Shown: positions 36,211 through 46,330 of the stretch, in pieces
Position numbering within the stretch: position 1 is the stretch's first letter
Layout of the letters: each line of letters starts with the position of its first letter
Source: Niebla homalea
Taxonomy: Eukaryota > Ascomycota > Lecanoromycetes > Lecanorales > Ramalinaceae
Assembly (NCBI GenBank): GCA_019925105.1
Contig: JAHGAU010000028.1
Coordinates: 186,001-250,000, forward strand
Reading direction: 5' to 3'
DNA length: 64,000 nucleotides
Notes under the pieces: generated by a model
Database searches by the model: none
Told to the model about the DNA's origin: nothing
The model's input: the letters and a program-made list of their open reading frames with translations, nothing else
Translations under genes and position numbers: made by a program

Positions 36211-37413
36211 TCAATTGCAACGCTCGCCATTCAAGGTGTCCAAGACTGTCCTAGCCTGGAACATGCTATCTTGTGAAGCACGCGTGGTAGATATCTTCGT
36301 GCGAATGGCAGCCAATGTCTCGCAGAATTGGAGTAGATAGTTCTCGGCCACGTTGTCGAACGCTGCCAAAGCATGGTCAGCCACAAAATTGGCAATACGG
36401 GCCCGTAATTTGGTCTCCCCTTCGAGATTGATAGCGCCATCTGTCTCGTGGCCTAGGAACGAGCTCAACATCTTAAAACCTCCTTGGTGACTGAAGGTCT
36501 CAAGCTGTGAGCTGTCCTGGCAAAGTTGAGAGAGAAGGAAGACAAGTCTTCGAGCATATGTGACTTCCCCAGAAGACAATGTGCCAGCTGTACGGCTTTC
36601 CTCAACTACTCTCAAGGAATCAAGCACAAGCTTCGTCGGCTCAAGACCATGCTGGTGGCAATTTGAGATCAAAGTACTCTGGGCTTTGTCATTGTTCTGC
36701 AGTGCTGTGGCCAAAGTCAATGCCGCCGCTGACTTTGCATCAATATTGACACTGGTCGAATTGGATCCTATTATCCCAAGGATTCGCACAGTCAGAGCAT
36801 AGTCTTCTGCCAGTACCAAGCCCCATTCAAGGTCGTGCACCATTTCGGTCAAAGCGTTTAAATGTGAAGCTACTGCCCCAAGTGGTTTGAAGTGAACGAG
36901 CGCAGAAGTGAGAGACTCAAAGGTAGAAGCATCATCATCTCCTGGGACAGAAGTAAGAGAAGTCTCAGACAACTTCTCTTGCCAGAAAGAATTGTACTGT
37001 TGTTTGGGATCTTGGATCGCAGCCTGTGCTGGATGCTCGTCCAGATTGCCGAAATTTGCTTCTGGGGCAGCAGTATGGTCGATGACTACGATGGCTGACT
37101 CGTCACCCTCATTGCCTTCAGGTACATTTAGCCGTGCTTCTTTCAGGCCAGTCGCAAGATTCATGCGAACGTGTAGCCCAGGAGGGATTGACTGATCATT
37201 GTGAACGATCTGGAAACTCTTTGTTGGAGCGAAGATGGCTGGATAGCAATCAGCAGGATTTGTTGTGTGACATATCAAGTTCGTGGACGCGTCTGAAGAG
37301 ATCACACGAGATGATTGTGAGTCTGCCTTGACCGAGAGAACGTATGAATAGACAAGCGCAAGCAATGCGGTAGGTAACGATAGGAAATACATATTCTGCG
37401 GCGACATTACCAT
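36211..37413 (-). CDS. sil1: ER nucleotide exchange factor SIL1
   Basis: Sil1 is the nucleotide exchange factor for the ER Hsp70 Kar2/BiP. One exon, 400 residues from the ATG at 37413 (MVMSPQNMYFLSLPT); upstream in-frame sequence lacks an ATG. The hydrophobic N-terminus (about residues 8-26) is an ER signal. The fungal Sil1 block CHTTNPADCYPAIFAPTKSF and IPPGLHVRMNLATGLKEA follow, then armadillo-like helical repeats. No clear HDEL-type retrieval signal at the C-terminus (ends NGERCN). Family assignment is good from the N-terminal block. Confidence 0.85.
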   Translation of the reverse strand: MVMSPQNMYFLSLPTALLALVYSYVLSVKADSQSSRVISSDASTNLICHTTNPADCYPAIFAPTKSFQIVHNDQSIPPGLHVRMNLATGLKEARLNVPEGNEGDESAIVVIDHTAAPEANFGNLDEHPAQAAIQDPKQQYNSFWQEKLSETSLTSVPGDDDASTFESLTSALVHFKPLGAVASHLNALTEMVHDLEWGLVLAEDYALTVRILGIIGSNSTSVNIDAKSAAALTLATALQNNDKAQSTLISNCHQHGLEPTKLVLDSLRVVEESRTAGTLSSGEVTYARRLVFLLSQLCQDSSQLETFSHQGGFKMLSSFLGHETDGAINLEGETKLRARIANFVADHALAAFDNVAENYLLQFCETLAAIRTKISTTRASQDSMFQARTVLDTLNGERCN

Positions 37414-38017
37414 TGCTGTTGAAGGAATGTTCAAAAAAGGGGACAAGACGCAGACGCTACGATGATACAGGATATATGAAAATTAGGTGCCTACATGTAA
37501 AGGATGAGGCAAGCTGTTCTCTTTAGTTTGATTACCTCGCAAAACTTGGCCTCAATATATGCGGATGTTATTCCGCTTCCTCAAGCCTTGGCTGGCTACT
37601 TCACACTTGTTCTCTTTAATTTTTTGATTCTTTCAACATCACTCATTTCATTGCGCAAGCCTTCCGCAGCATTAAAAGACATCTAGAGAACACCGTGGTG
37701 TTCCTCTATATCCGCTCATAGGCAAACTACCTGTTGCACAGTCACTCCTTGTTGCGCCATGGTGATGCTCACCTTCAAGGACTGACTGAGCTTGAAACTG
37801 CCATTCATTTACGTCACGGACCATTGTGTTCACACTAGGGTAGTTCGCACCCGCTCGGAAAAAGTAGGACTACAATACAAACATGAACGAGGTCTAAATT
37901 CGGTCGGAGGATAACTCGTGGCACGGTCTCGAGCAACGTCGAAAGACTTTCCGCAGACCCCATCTTAGTAGCAGATAGAATCAACAAGAACGCCTAGCTT
38001 TCCCACTCCCTCGCATC
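37414..38017. promoter_or_regulatory. Divergent promoter region of SIL1 and RPB7, 604 bp
   Basis: Between outward-facing starts. A small open frame at 37504-37686 is AT-rich and unsupported. No specific site named. Confidence 0.45.
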
Positions 38018-38686
38018 ATGTTTTTCCTCCACCAGCTGAACCGCAGCATCACGTTGCATCCGTCCTTCTTTGGGCCCCGAATAAAGGAGTACCTGAGAGA
38101 GAGACTACTGGACGATGTCGAAGGCACTTGTACAGGCCAATATTATATCATCTGCGTCGTGGATAATCAGTGGGATTTCTCCGAAGGCCGTGTCGTTCCA
38201 GGAAGTGCCGTCGCCGAGTACAACGTTGACTACAAAGCCGTGGTGTGGCGGCCCTTCAAGGGAGAAACGGTGAATTGAGCCATTGTGCAGGGCTCGGCCG
38301 CTTTGCTGAAGATGCTATTCCTGTAGGTCGATGCTATTGTCACCTCTGTCAACCGCATGGGCATATTCGCAGAAGTCGGTCCTTTGAACGTCTTTGTTTC
38401 CAATCATGTGAGTATTGGTCGTCATCTGACCAGTGCTCTGGCTGATCCACAAAGCTCATTCCCACGGATATCAAATGGGACCCGAATGCCACCCCAGCGC
38501 AGTACACAGATAATGGAGATCAGGTCATTGAGAAGGGTACCCAGCTACGAATCAAGCTCTTGGGCACAAGGAGCGACGTGGAGAGCATGTTTGCGATAGG
38601 AAGTATCAAAGAAGATTATCTGGGGTTAGTATAGTCACGGAATGTGCGACTATGGAAAATTAACAGAGTACAGCACACTTGGATGA
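38018..38686 (+). CDS. rpb7: RNA polymerase II subunit RPB7
   Basis: Pol II stalk subunit, partner of Rpb4. Four exons: 38018-38269, 38327-38407, 38455-38624, 38674-38686; 171 residues, the same length as yeast Rpb7. The tip domain starts [20 protein letters not shown]. The S1/OB part has [60 protein letters not shown] and ends [13 protein letters not shown]. The last exon contributes only the final four residues and stop, and is the least certain part. The second acceptor is AAAG. Paralogue of RPC25 at 14017-14890. Confidence 0.93.
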
Positions 38687-39435
38687 GGCCTTCATCGACT
38701 TCCAAGAGATCAGAGAATGGCGCCGATGAGGCCAAAAAGACAAGTCGATTCACAAAACGGAGCGGAAGCTGTATCGTGAACGGATTCCTTGATATTCTCG
38801 CCCAGGTGTATCGCAGCAATTGCGCGAGCACACAGGGTGAAGATTGAATTCGGCTTGTCCCAAGATGACAGAGAACGAACATTAGAAAGCAAGGGAGCAT
38901 CTCATATATCTGGTGCAATTGGATATCACGTACCTAACCCATTCGATCTCGCCGAGCTGAAGGTTGAGATAAGGACGAGAGAATGGAAACAATGGGACTC
39001 AGCCTTTTCGTTGGCTAACATCATTAATGACCCTGTGTAGCCGTAGTCCAAGTCTTAGTGAGCTTGATATAGATTCCGTGCATCCTGCGGAAATGAAACT
39101 ACGTTCGACCTGAATAATCCAATGGTTCCTGGGACCAGAGCATTGGTCTGTCAACATGAGATGTTCGTACCTTTCCATATCTGAAATGTCAGAGTCCGGA
39201 CAGTTAAGACGCTCCCCGTCTCACTTCGCTGGATACGAGCCTCTATTTGAGACCCCAATGCGGTAAAACCTGCATGACACCAAAATCGTACTTGACCAAT
39301 CATTTCTGCTTACTGTAAAGGCTCCAGGGAAAATCTGGGATTTTTCACTTGGAGCAGTCTTCCCTTTCCGTATCTATCGTCGTGTCTAGTGAGGCCCGGT
39401 CTGTCTCTCATGACTCTACGTGCAGAAGCCTCAAG
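38687..39435. other. Intergenic, 749 bp
   Basis: Between RPB7 and the peptidase gene. Open frames at 38644-38847 and 38789-39040 (+) and 38616-38918 (-) have no recognisable motifs. I see nothing I can support. Confidence 0.45.
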
Positions 39436-42197
39436 ATGGCTTCTCCATATAAGGACGAAGAATCGAAGCCTTTGAATCGACCCTCTTCGCCTTCGGACAA
39501 GGATAGGACTTCGCTTGACTCTCTTGCCTCGTCATCGGATACTTCCATTGCCCTTGAAAGACTCAATGGGGATGGAGTTGCAGTAGGAAATGGCTATGGG
39601 AAGCGAGCGCGCAAGAGTGGGGGCTATGACAATGAGGATGCACTCCTGAACCACCCACACAGCTTTAAGGCAGAAAAGAGAAGTCGAAGAATACTGTACA
39701 TTCTAGGTGCACTCTGCTTTGGAGGATGGCTGTTGGCGTTGATGCTCTTTGTGTCACGCAAATCATACAAGCACCCATCAACAATACCCTTCGACCCAGC
39801 CGCCACTGTCTCAAAGGGGTCGGGTAAAGCGGTCACTCTGGACCAAGTGCTGGGTGGGCAGTGGAATGCACAAAGACAGCAGATCTCCTGGATAGCGGGC
39901 GCAGATGGCGAAGATGGGCTACTGCTGGAGCGAAACACCCCCAAGAGAGACTATCTTGTCGTCGAAGACATTCGCGCGCAGAAGCCACATACCGAGTCAC
40001 AGCCAAGTCAGACCTTGATGAAGGAGGGCGAATTCAAAGTCGATGGGCTCGATGTAGTGACCGCTGATGCATGGCCTAGCAAGGATCTTACCAAGGTCTT
40101 GGTGGTCTCCAATAAACAAAAGAATTGGAGGCACTCATATACTGGGCTCTACTGGATATTCGATGTTGCAACACAGACGGCAGAACCACTAGATCCGGAG
40201 AACCCTCGGGCGCGGATACAATTGGCTGAATGGTCGCCTACGTCGAATCGGATAGTGTTCACAAGAGATAATAATATCTTCTTGCGCGAACTTGCTACCA
40301 AAAAGATCATCCAGATTACTGACGACGGCGGCCCTGAGCTGTTCTATGGTGTGCCAGATTGGGTATATGAAGAAGAAGTCTTCCAAGGCAACAGCGTCAC
40401 GTGGTGGTCTGAGACTGGTGGGCATATTGCCTTCCTCAGGACGAACGACACAATGGTGCCGGAGTATCCCATTCAATATTTCGTATCTCGACCGAGCGGT
40501 GATGACCCAAACCCCGGCGAAGAGAATTATCCGGAGGTCCGTCAACTCAAGTATCCAAAAGCTGGTGCGCCCAATCCAATTGCAGACCTCAGATTTTATG
40601 ACGTTGCAAAAGATGAAGTCTTTGCTGTGGCAACCGACTCAGACTTTCCCGATGAAGATCGCCTGATCACTGAGCTTGTTTGGGCAGGCAAAGAGGGTAA
40701 AGCCATTGTAAAAAACACCAACAGGGAGAGCGACATCTTGAAAGTTGCCTTGATTGACGTGATCCAGCGCACCGGTAAAGTCGTCAGAACTCGAGATCTC
40801 AGCAAAGTCGATGGTGGGTGGTTCGAAGTTACAGAGTTGACTACCTATGTTCCAAGCGATCCAAGCAACGGCAGACCGCATGCTGGCTATCTTGATACGG
40901 TCATTCATGAGGGCTATGACCACCTTGCTTACTTCACTCCCCTGGATAATCCTGAGCCAGTGATGTTGACTTCTGGGCCTTGGGAAGTGGTTGATGCACC
41001 TTCTGGCATCAGTCTTGAGTCCAATCTGGTTTACTTTGTCGCTACCAAAGAGTCCCCAATACAACGCCACGTGTACAGCGTAAATCTGGACGGCACTGGT
41101 TTGCAACATATTAGCAATGCTGACAAAGAAGGTTACTACGATGTTTTTTTCTCAACTTCAGCTGGATTCGCTTTGCTATCGTACGAGGGCCCTGATATAC
41201 CTTGGCAAGAGATTCGAAGCAGCCCAAGTTACAAAGGTCATCTATGGGAATATCAGATCGAGACGAATGAGAGACTTGGGAAGTTAGCCGCTGAGACTGA
41301 GCTTCCTATCGAAATCTATTCGACGATCACTGTGGACGGTATTGACATCAACGTCGTCGAACGGCGTCCGCCACATTTTGACGAGAGCAAACAGTACCCG
41401 GTACTCTTCCAGCTTTATGGTGGTCCTGGCTCTCAATCGGTGAACAAGAAGTTCCAGGTGGACTTTCAATCCTACGTTCCTTCCAGTCTAGGCTACATCC
41501 AGGTCACCGTTGATGGCCGAGGCACTGGCTTCATCGGACGAAAGGCAAGGACAATCATCCGTGACCACATTGGCTACTATGAGGGTATGGATCAAATTGC
41601 CGCTGCGAAGATCTGGGCGGCGAAGGATTATGTTGATCCCGACAGGGTCGCAATATGGGGCTGGAGCTATGGCGGCTTCATGGCTCTCAAGACCATTGAA
41701 TTGGACGCCGGTGAGACCTTTAAGTATGGGATGGCCGTTGCTCCTGTCACGGACTGGAGCTTCTACGACTCTGTATATACGGAAAGATATATGCGTACAC
41801 CCCAGAACAATCCGGATGGGTACAAGAACACCTCTATTTCAGACGTCGACGCTCTTCAGAAGAATGTTCGCTTCCTCATTATGCATGGTGTGGCGGACGA
41901 CAATGTCCATATGCAGAACACGCTCACGCTATTGGATCAATTGGACCTGGCAGGGGTAGAGAACTACGACGTTCACTTCTTCCCGGACAGTGACCACAGC
42001 ATCTATTTTCACAACGCTAATAGGATGGTTTACGACAGTGAGCTAGCCCGCTCTGACCCCTTACATCTGTGTTTGCTGATCTTAAAAACATTGCAGGGCT
42101 CAATAATTGGTTAATAAACGCCTTCAATGGTGAATGGCTGCGGACGGAAGACGCCGTTCCAATGGAGAGGATTGGCGCCGATTCGATCACGAGGTGA
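39436..42197 (+). CDS. dapB: Dipeptidyl aminopeptidase, type II membrane protein (DapB/Dap2/Ste13 family)
   Basis: Serine protease of the DPP-IV family (S9B) that removes N-terminal X-Pro or X-Ala dipeptides, usually at the vacuolar membrane. Exons 39436-42037 and 42097-42197; 900 residues. A cytoplasmic Ser-rich tail precedes one transmembrane helix ([20 protein letters not shown], about residues 80-100). A beta-propeller ([17 protein letters not shown]) precedes the hydrolase domain, with [13 protein letters not shown] nucleophile (IWGWSYGGF, Ser744), [11 protein letters not shown]sp (about 821) and SDHSIYF His (about 854). The last intron (59 bp) restores [19 protein letters not shown]; without it the end is nonsense. 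Start chosen at the first ATG ([11 protein letters not shown]); the longer frame upstream starts without one. Confidence 0.92.
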
Positions 42198-42598
42198 TGA
42201 TAATGATTCGCTACTCGAGCGGCGTCACTATAGGTAGGAGCATTTTCTTAGGATAATGGGTAGGCATAAATATACATCTAGAAAGACGAAAAGACCTTTG
42301 CATTTCGCATATGGAGAAGGTAAGATTCATTGAGTACTTGACTTGATTATGCTCCTCAACTTCGCCATCCTGTGCGAGCCATGTTCTGATATTTCAAAAG
42401 ACGGCAAACGAGAATAGACGATATCACTAGCGCTTCTGTTTTGCGGCTCTGAATCTCAACAAGAACGAACACATTGGCGGCGATGATCCGCCCCTGGCTT
42501 GCATGAGCTCGCTATCCTTCCCTCCTTATCAAGCCGAGCGATGTTCTTCAAAATCCAGGCTGAGTCACACGATGTCGTTGCGATGTTCGGCTACATTC
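42198..42598. other. Intergenic, 401 bp, between convergent genes
   Basis: Lies between the peptidase stop and the stop of the basic nuclear protein gene. Nothing supported. Confidence 0.5.
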
Positions 42599-43641
42599 TC
42601 AGACCTGTTGAAAGGACATTTCGACCTTGTTAGTCTCACCCTCGTTAGCACTGGGGTAGTCGTCTTCTTCCTTCACAGCGATTCCGTCCGCGTCTCCATT
42701 AATCTCCTCTTCGGCAACAGGAGGCTGACTAGAACGTGGAGTCTTCTTAGCGGCTGATGCCTTCTTAGTAGCCGCGGCCTTTCCGTTCTGGCGGCGCTTG
42801 GTTTTCTTGGTGGGTGACTCGTTGCCGTTCTTGCCTGCAGCGCCGCGCTTCTTGGGAGAAGTCTTTCAGACATTAGCCATGTATCCGAGGAAAAGGTGAT
42901 TTCATACGTGGAACATTACCTTGTTGGAACCACCATCATCACTGTGTTCATCCTCCATCTTCACAGCCTTCTGTTTTCTCAAGTCAGTCATTGTTCGTTA
43001 CATCCACCTGCCCAAAATCCACAACTCACCTTCCCATTCACCGCATCATCAGAATTCTCATCATCATCATCATTAGCAGCAGCAGCGACAGCAGCATTGG
43101 CCTGCTTGCCACTAACTCCCTTCTTCGGCGCAGCACTTCTCGGATTCTTTGTCTTGGCCGGCTCCCCGACCGCCTTATCAGTCCCGGCTTCCTCAGGGTG
43201 CGCATTCAAGATTTCACGCCCTAGGTGGCGCCACTTGCGGAATTTGTGCTCCAGCGCGGAAGCGGTGCGGCCGTGCTCGTCCATGGCGGACATTTTGCTG
43301 TAGTTGGGGGTAATGCCCGGGTTGGCGGCGAACAGCAGGGGAACAATGGTGTCGATGTCAGAGGTGGATCCGACGCCGGTGCCGCGTTTGGTGGGTGTCT
43401 TAGGTGCTTTTTCTGTGGCCATCGCGGTGGACTTGATGGTTTCTCCTTTGAAGAGGTCAGTCGTAGGGAGAGACTGTTCCTGCAGGTAAGGCAAGGGCGT
43501 GATAATGCAAGGATATTGACTGATTTTGGGGGGGTTGGGGGGGTTGGGGGGGCGCCGCGGGGGCGAAAGAAATGGCGGGATTGGATGTAATGGCGAGGCG
43601 CTACCAAGGATATGTAGGGATCCTTGCTTACCTTGAGCCAT
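42599..43641 (-). CDS. Small basic, probably nuclear protein of unknown function
   Basis: Model of 246 residues in four exons: 43632-43641, 43030-43445, 42920-42970, 42599-42862. A compact N-terminal region (IDTIVPLLFAANPGITPNYS, KMSAMDEHGRTASALEHKFR, KWRHLGREI) resembles a small helical DNA- or protein-binding module seen in fungal nuclear proteins; I cannot name it. The rest is rich in Lys, Ala, Asp and Glu with TSPKKRG and SPTKKTKRRQ, suggesting nuclear localisation. The 10-nt first exon (ATG GCT CAA G) is inferred from a good GTAAGC donor and branch CGACTGACC; the 186-bp intron between it and exon 2 carries a G-quadruplex-like tract. Starting instead at the internal ATG 43422 would give 235 residues. 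Confidence 0.6.
43528..43563 (+). other. G-quadruplex-like tract
   Basis: Three runs of seven G separated by TT, then a run of five G after a short spacer (43528-34, 43537-43, 43546-52, 43559-63). It fits the G4 consensus. On the transcribed gene's sense strand it is a C-rich tract within the inferred first intron. Confidence 0.85.
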
Positions 43642-44684
43642 TGTATACTTGTGAGAGCAAGTATATTGCGAATGAAGGTGATGTAAGTAAGAGCAAGAAG
43701 GGTGCAGGTGGCGTTGATATACGAGGACAAGTTGAGAGTTGAGCGAGGCGTATCAGAGCAAGAAATGCGGGGTGCGAGATGGTTGTTGCAAAGAGAAGAT
43801 GAGTGGAAGGAGAGCGATTTTGTTGAGAAAGAAAGGCCAGTGGAGAACAGATTGGCGCTAGCAAGTCCTTCATCAAGCGTGAATGAAGAAAGGTCCGCAA
43901 AACTCAACCACGACTGGTCAGATGAGGGTTTGCTCCGAATGATTCTTACGAGCGGTGATCTAGACAAGATTAGTGGCAATAGTAGCTCCATGGTGATCGC
44001 AGGCTGTCATTACCGAGCGATACCATTGAATGTGAGATAATGCACGGCGACCAAGCAGACATCGCAACTCAATCAGCTGCTATGTCTTTTTGAGGAGAAA
44101 TGGAATTGCACGCGATGAACTGCTAGGATACATGAAAGAATGCGCGCATGCTGTCTTCGCTTGTCCATATCTGCTGCCCCTGGGTATCTTTTGCTTCGTA
44201 AACCTTCGCCTCGTGGACTCCTCGCTATATAAATAGATCATGAGTTGTGAAATGATGCTACGCTTGCCTCTGGCCCGTTGTCATCCTGCCGCCCATAGTC
44301 TGATGCTTGTTAAGAATCATTCTGTGATTGTGTTGTTAGCAATGCAGAGATTTCACATCCTCTAGTCTGCTTGCTCACCGATCCTGTCTATTGCGCCGGA
44401 ATGTTCGAAAGCTCCAACTTGTGTGTCACTCCCTCTGCAACATGTCCCGCCAATTTGCAGGTTCTGTTGTAACAGCAGGACTTTGTTATGACCCTTTTGC
44501 GTTATGACCCTCTTGCGTTATGACCCTCCTGCGTTATGGCCCTCTTGCATTATGCCTGCGCAAACTGGGTTGATGCGTTTTGATGCTCCGCCATCCTTCC
44601 CAAGAGCCATTTCACTGTCTGCAAACGCCTATTACAGCCCCAATCCATGATGTTGTCAATATCCCAATGCAATTTAATCATGTC
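43642..44684. other. Intergenic, 1043 bp, with minisatellite
   Basis: Largest gene-free stretch in the window. It contains the 16-bp minisatellite near 44.5 kb. The open frame at 43702-44040 is not supported. Confidence 0.5.
44485..44548 (+). repeat. 16-bp minisatellite, four imperfect copies
   Basis: Four head-to-tail copies of GTTATGACCCTCTTGC with one or two changes each, then a decayed fifth copy beginning ATTATGCC. Non-coding. Confidence 0.9.
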
Positions 44685-45780
44685 CTAGCCCCTGCGCATA
44701 ATATACGAATCGAATTTGGCCATATGATGCTGCTTGGTTCCAGCATCATACCAATGTGACGGATCGGTGGTCAAGGAGAACGAAACGTCCAAGTCATAAT
44801 CATATTCTTGACGCATCGGGGAGCCAGCTCTTTCTCTGAGTTTGTGCATTGCATTCACCACAGCCGAGCCGCTACGTAACACATGAAGCGCGGCCTCACC
44901 AAGGCTTCCAGCGTTCGACTTCCACTCAGAAACGAAGAAAACGTGCCAGACTGCTGATTTCTGCACCAGGCATGCGATGTCCTTAATGGCCATATTGGCA
45001 ACTCTTTCATTTCCGCTGAAGGCTTTCTTGTCAAATCCGTAGGCATGATCAGGCCTGGGGCGTTTGATCTTTGAAACATTCTTGAAGATTTTGGGCAAAA
45101 CGTCTGGAGCCGCAGATAGCTCGGAGACTAAGCCCTGCAGACAATCCTGGTTCCGACTGTTCTTCAAGTGATCATTCTTCCAGAGCCTTTTGCTGAATCT
45201 CTGCTTGTTTTATAGGATCCAACAACGTCCCAAGGCTATTTGGCTCTCGCGATACATGTAATATGTGGGACTAGAATAGATCTATAAACGAGTTCTCATT
45301 GGCAGAATTGATCTCATCGCGAAAATCTTCAGATTCTAGAGTTTCGAGAATGTCTTCTGAAAGCACAGAGCTTCTTTTGCGTTTCATGATAGAATCCACA
45401 TAGGCTTTCACATCTGGAAAGTCGACAGAACTTATCTTCTCATGCATGAGATTAACACTGAGCTCTAGAACCTCCCTGGTAATCGCATAACTATCCGAGC
45501 TAGTTGTCTTTGTCTTTGTGGTCGCTGCGCTGGTCGACGAGTCCTCGTTGACTGCAGACATGGTCGGATCCAATAGCTGCAGATTCCGGATAGTGAGCGG
45601 CAATCGTGAAGGTGGTCGAGATGAGATCTCAAATGGTAACTCTGAAAGCAGCCTCTTGGATGACGACTGCAGCCGATAGTCAGAATCTGACTATTGGTAG
45701 AATGTGGGAGAGACGAAAACAAGTTTTAGTCTGACCTCAGAAGAAGATGACCTCTTCCGTTTCCTAGTAGCGCGGTCCAT
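44685..45780 (-). pseudogene. Broken DUF7924-like gene
   Basis: Two parts that look like one protein are separated by frame breaks. The 5' part (exons 45736-45780 and 45271-45666, 69-bp intron) encodes a Lys/Ser-rich start (MDRATRKRKRSSSSE) and acidic helices, then hits an in-frame TAG after NSFIDLF. Reading through the TAG continues protein-like (SREPNSLGTLLDPIKQAEIQ) to a TGA near 45180, where the frame shifts to the 3' part (44685 to about 45180). That part has RPRPDHAYGFDKKAF, FFVSEWKSNAGSLGEAA, VVNAMHKLRERAG and a closing KQHHMAKFDSYIMRR, resembling fungal DUF7924 (PD-D/ExK-like) proteins. An unseen intron is the alternative to decay, but no donor lies between the last good codon and the TAG. 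Confidence 0.5.
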
Positions 45781-46330
45781 GGTGAATTAGGTTGCGCAAT
45801 CATGGTGAATGGTACAGGTACTTCTATAAGACTTATGAGCTAAAGGGAGAGTCATTGTTTGTGAAGCTGAGTCGCGAAAGGCATGGGAAAAGCATAAACA
45901 TCGAAATGACGTCACAACTCACAAAAGTTGAACATCGACGCGCTAATGCCTACGTAGGTGGAAAAGCACATGTGGGACGAGCCCTCGGCTCCAACGGCCC
46001 TAACGGTCGGGTCCCACCACCGGCACATGGAGGATCCTTTACCTCTGTTCTGAATCTCCTAGCGATTGGCATCAACTTCTATACCATCCTTACGCCCAGC
46101 AGTCGGCATCCTCAAGCCTACCCTTTCAATTGCCCATAATATTGGTGTTTGGGCACTCTCAAAACCTCGATCTTCAACACCTGTGAATCTTCAAACGCAA
46201 GCCAAGGCTGACTGCTGCAAGCCAAGCAACATGTCATTCTCCGGCCGGCGATTTTCTGTCGGTAAAGGGCCGAGCGCAAAGTCAGTCTGCAAATCCGTTC
46301 CATTGCCATGCATTCCTCTCTAGCAACTAT
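45781..46330. other. Intergenic, 550 bp
   Basis: Between the DUF7924-like locus and the aminotransferase start, divergent. Open frames 45792-46139 and 46066-46323 lack recognisable features. Confidence 0.45.

Noticed and set aside
43702..44040. Plus-strand open frame of 112 codons
   Set aside because: No recognisable motif and lies in the promoter side of the basic nuclear protein gene.
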